Shown: in pieces, positions 34,682 through 34,707 of the stretch | Layout of the letters: every line of letters starts with the position of its first letter | How positions within the stretch are numbered: the stretch's first letter is position 1 | NCBI GenBank assembly: GCA_009937625.1 | Contig: JAACFA010000004.1 | Location: 1-34,707 of the forward strand | Origin: Gammaproteobacteria bacterium | GTDB taxonomy: Bacteria > Pseudomonadota > Gammaproteobacteria > GCA-001735895 | DNA length: 34,707 bases | Direction of reading: 5' to 3' | The notes under the pieces: model-generated | What the model was told of the DNA's origin: nothing | What the model saw: only the letters and a program-made list of their open reading frames with translations | Databases searched by the model: none | Translations under genes and position numbers: made by a program

Positions 34682-34707
34682 ATCTTCCACTAGCCATTCT
34701 GATAACG

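Noticed and set aside
1-34707. CRISPR array, tRNA/rRNA genes, IS elements or prophage genes
   Set aside because: No regularly spaced repeats, transposase/integrase motifs or tRNA-like cloverleaf sequences noticed by eye; not verified by a dedicated tool.

Overview
About 34.7 kb of densely coding DNA, probably from a (marine-type) gammaproteobacterium. The taxonomic guess rests on the comEC-exbB-exbD-msbA-lpxK-ycaR-kdsB gene order. No rRNA, tRNA, CRISPR array or clear mobile element was recognised. From left to right: the tail of a ferredoxin-NADP reductase; a minus-strand CoA-pyrophosphatase/DUF1289/radical-SAM group; a plus-strand cluster of DMSP-demethylase-like GcvT-fold protein, MetY-type sulfhydrylase, alpha/beta hydrolase, FadN-like 3-hydroxyacyl-CoA dehydrogenase/enoyl-CoA hydratase and acyl-CoA ligase; an apparent D-glutamate/5-oxoproline operon in which the two halves of a split D-glutamate cyclase (DUF1445, DUF4392) bracket pxpABC and a D-amino-acid transaminase follows; a one-carbon/quaternary-amine island with 5-formyl-THF cyclo-ligase, a GcvA-like LysR regulator, a divergent non-pyrrolysine MttB-family methyltransferase, a DMGDH-like FAD/GcvT oxidoreductase and a small HD protein whose metal-ligand pattern fits PhnZ/TmpB/MIOX mixed-valent diiron oxygenases; a PAS-GGDEF-EAL protein; a translationally coupled diaminopropionate ammonia-lyase + M24 peptidase pair; dsbB; nudF; and the LPS/competence operon. 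In that operon msbA is broken by an apparent frame-shifting deletion of about 37 nt, and its 3' part reads in frame into lpxK. The best candidates for undescribed biology are the MttB/DMGDH/HD-oxygenase island, the split D-glutamate cyclase + PxpABC operon, and the dmdA-metY sulfur module with its structured leader. All calls come from reading the sequence and from family knowledge; no database search was run.
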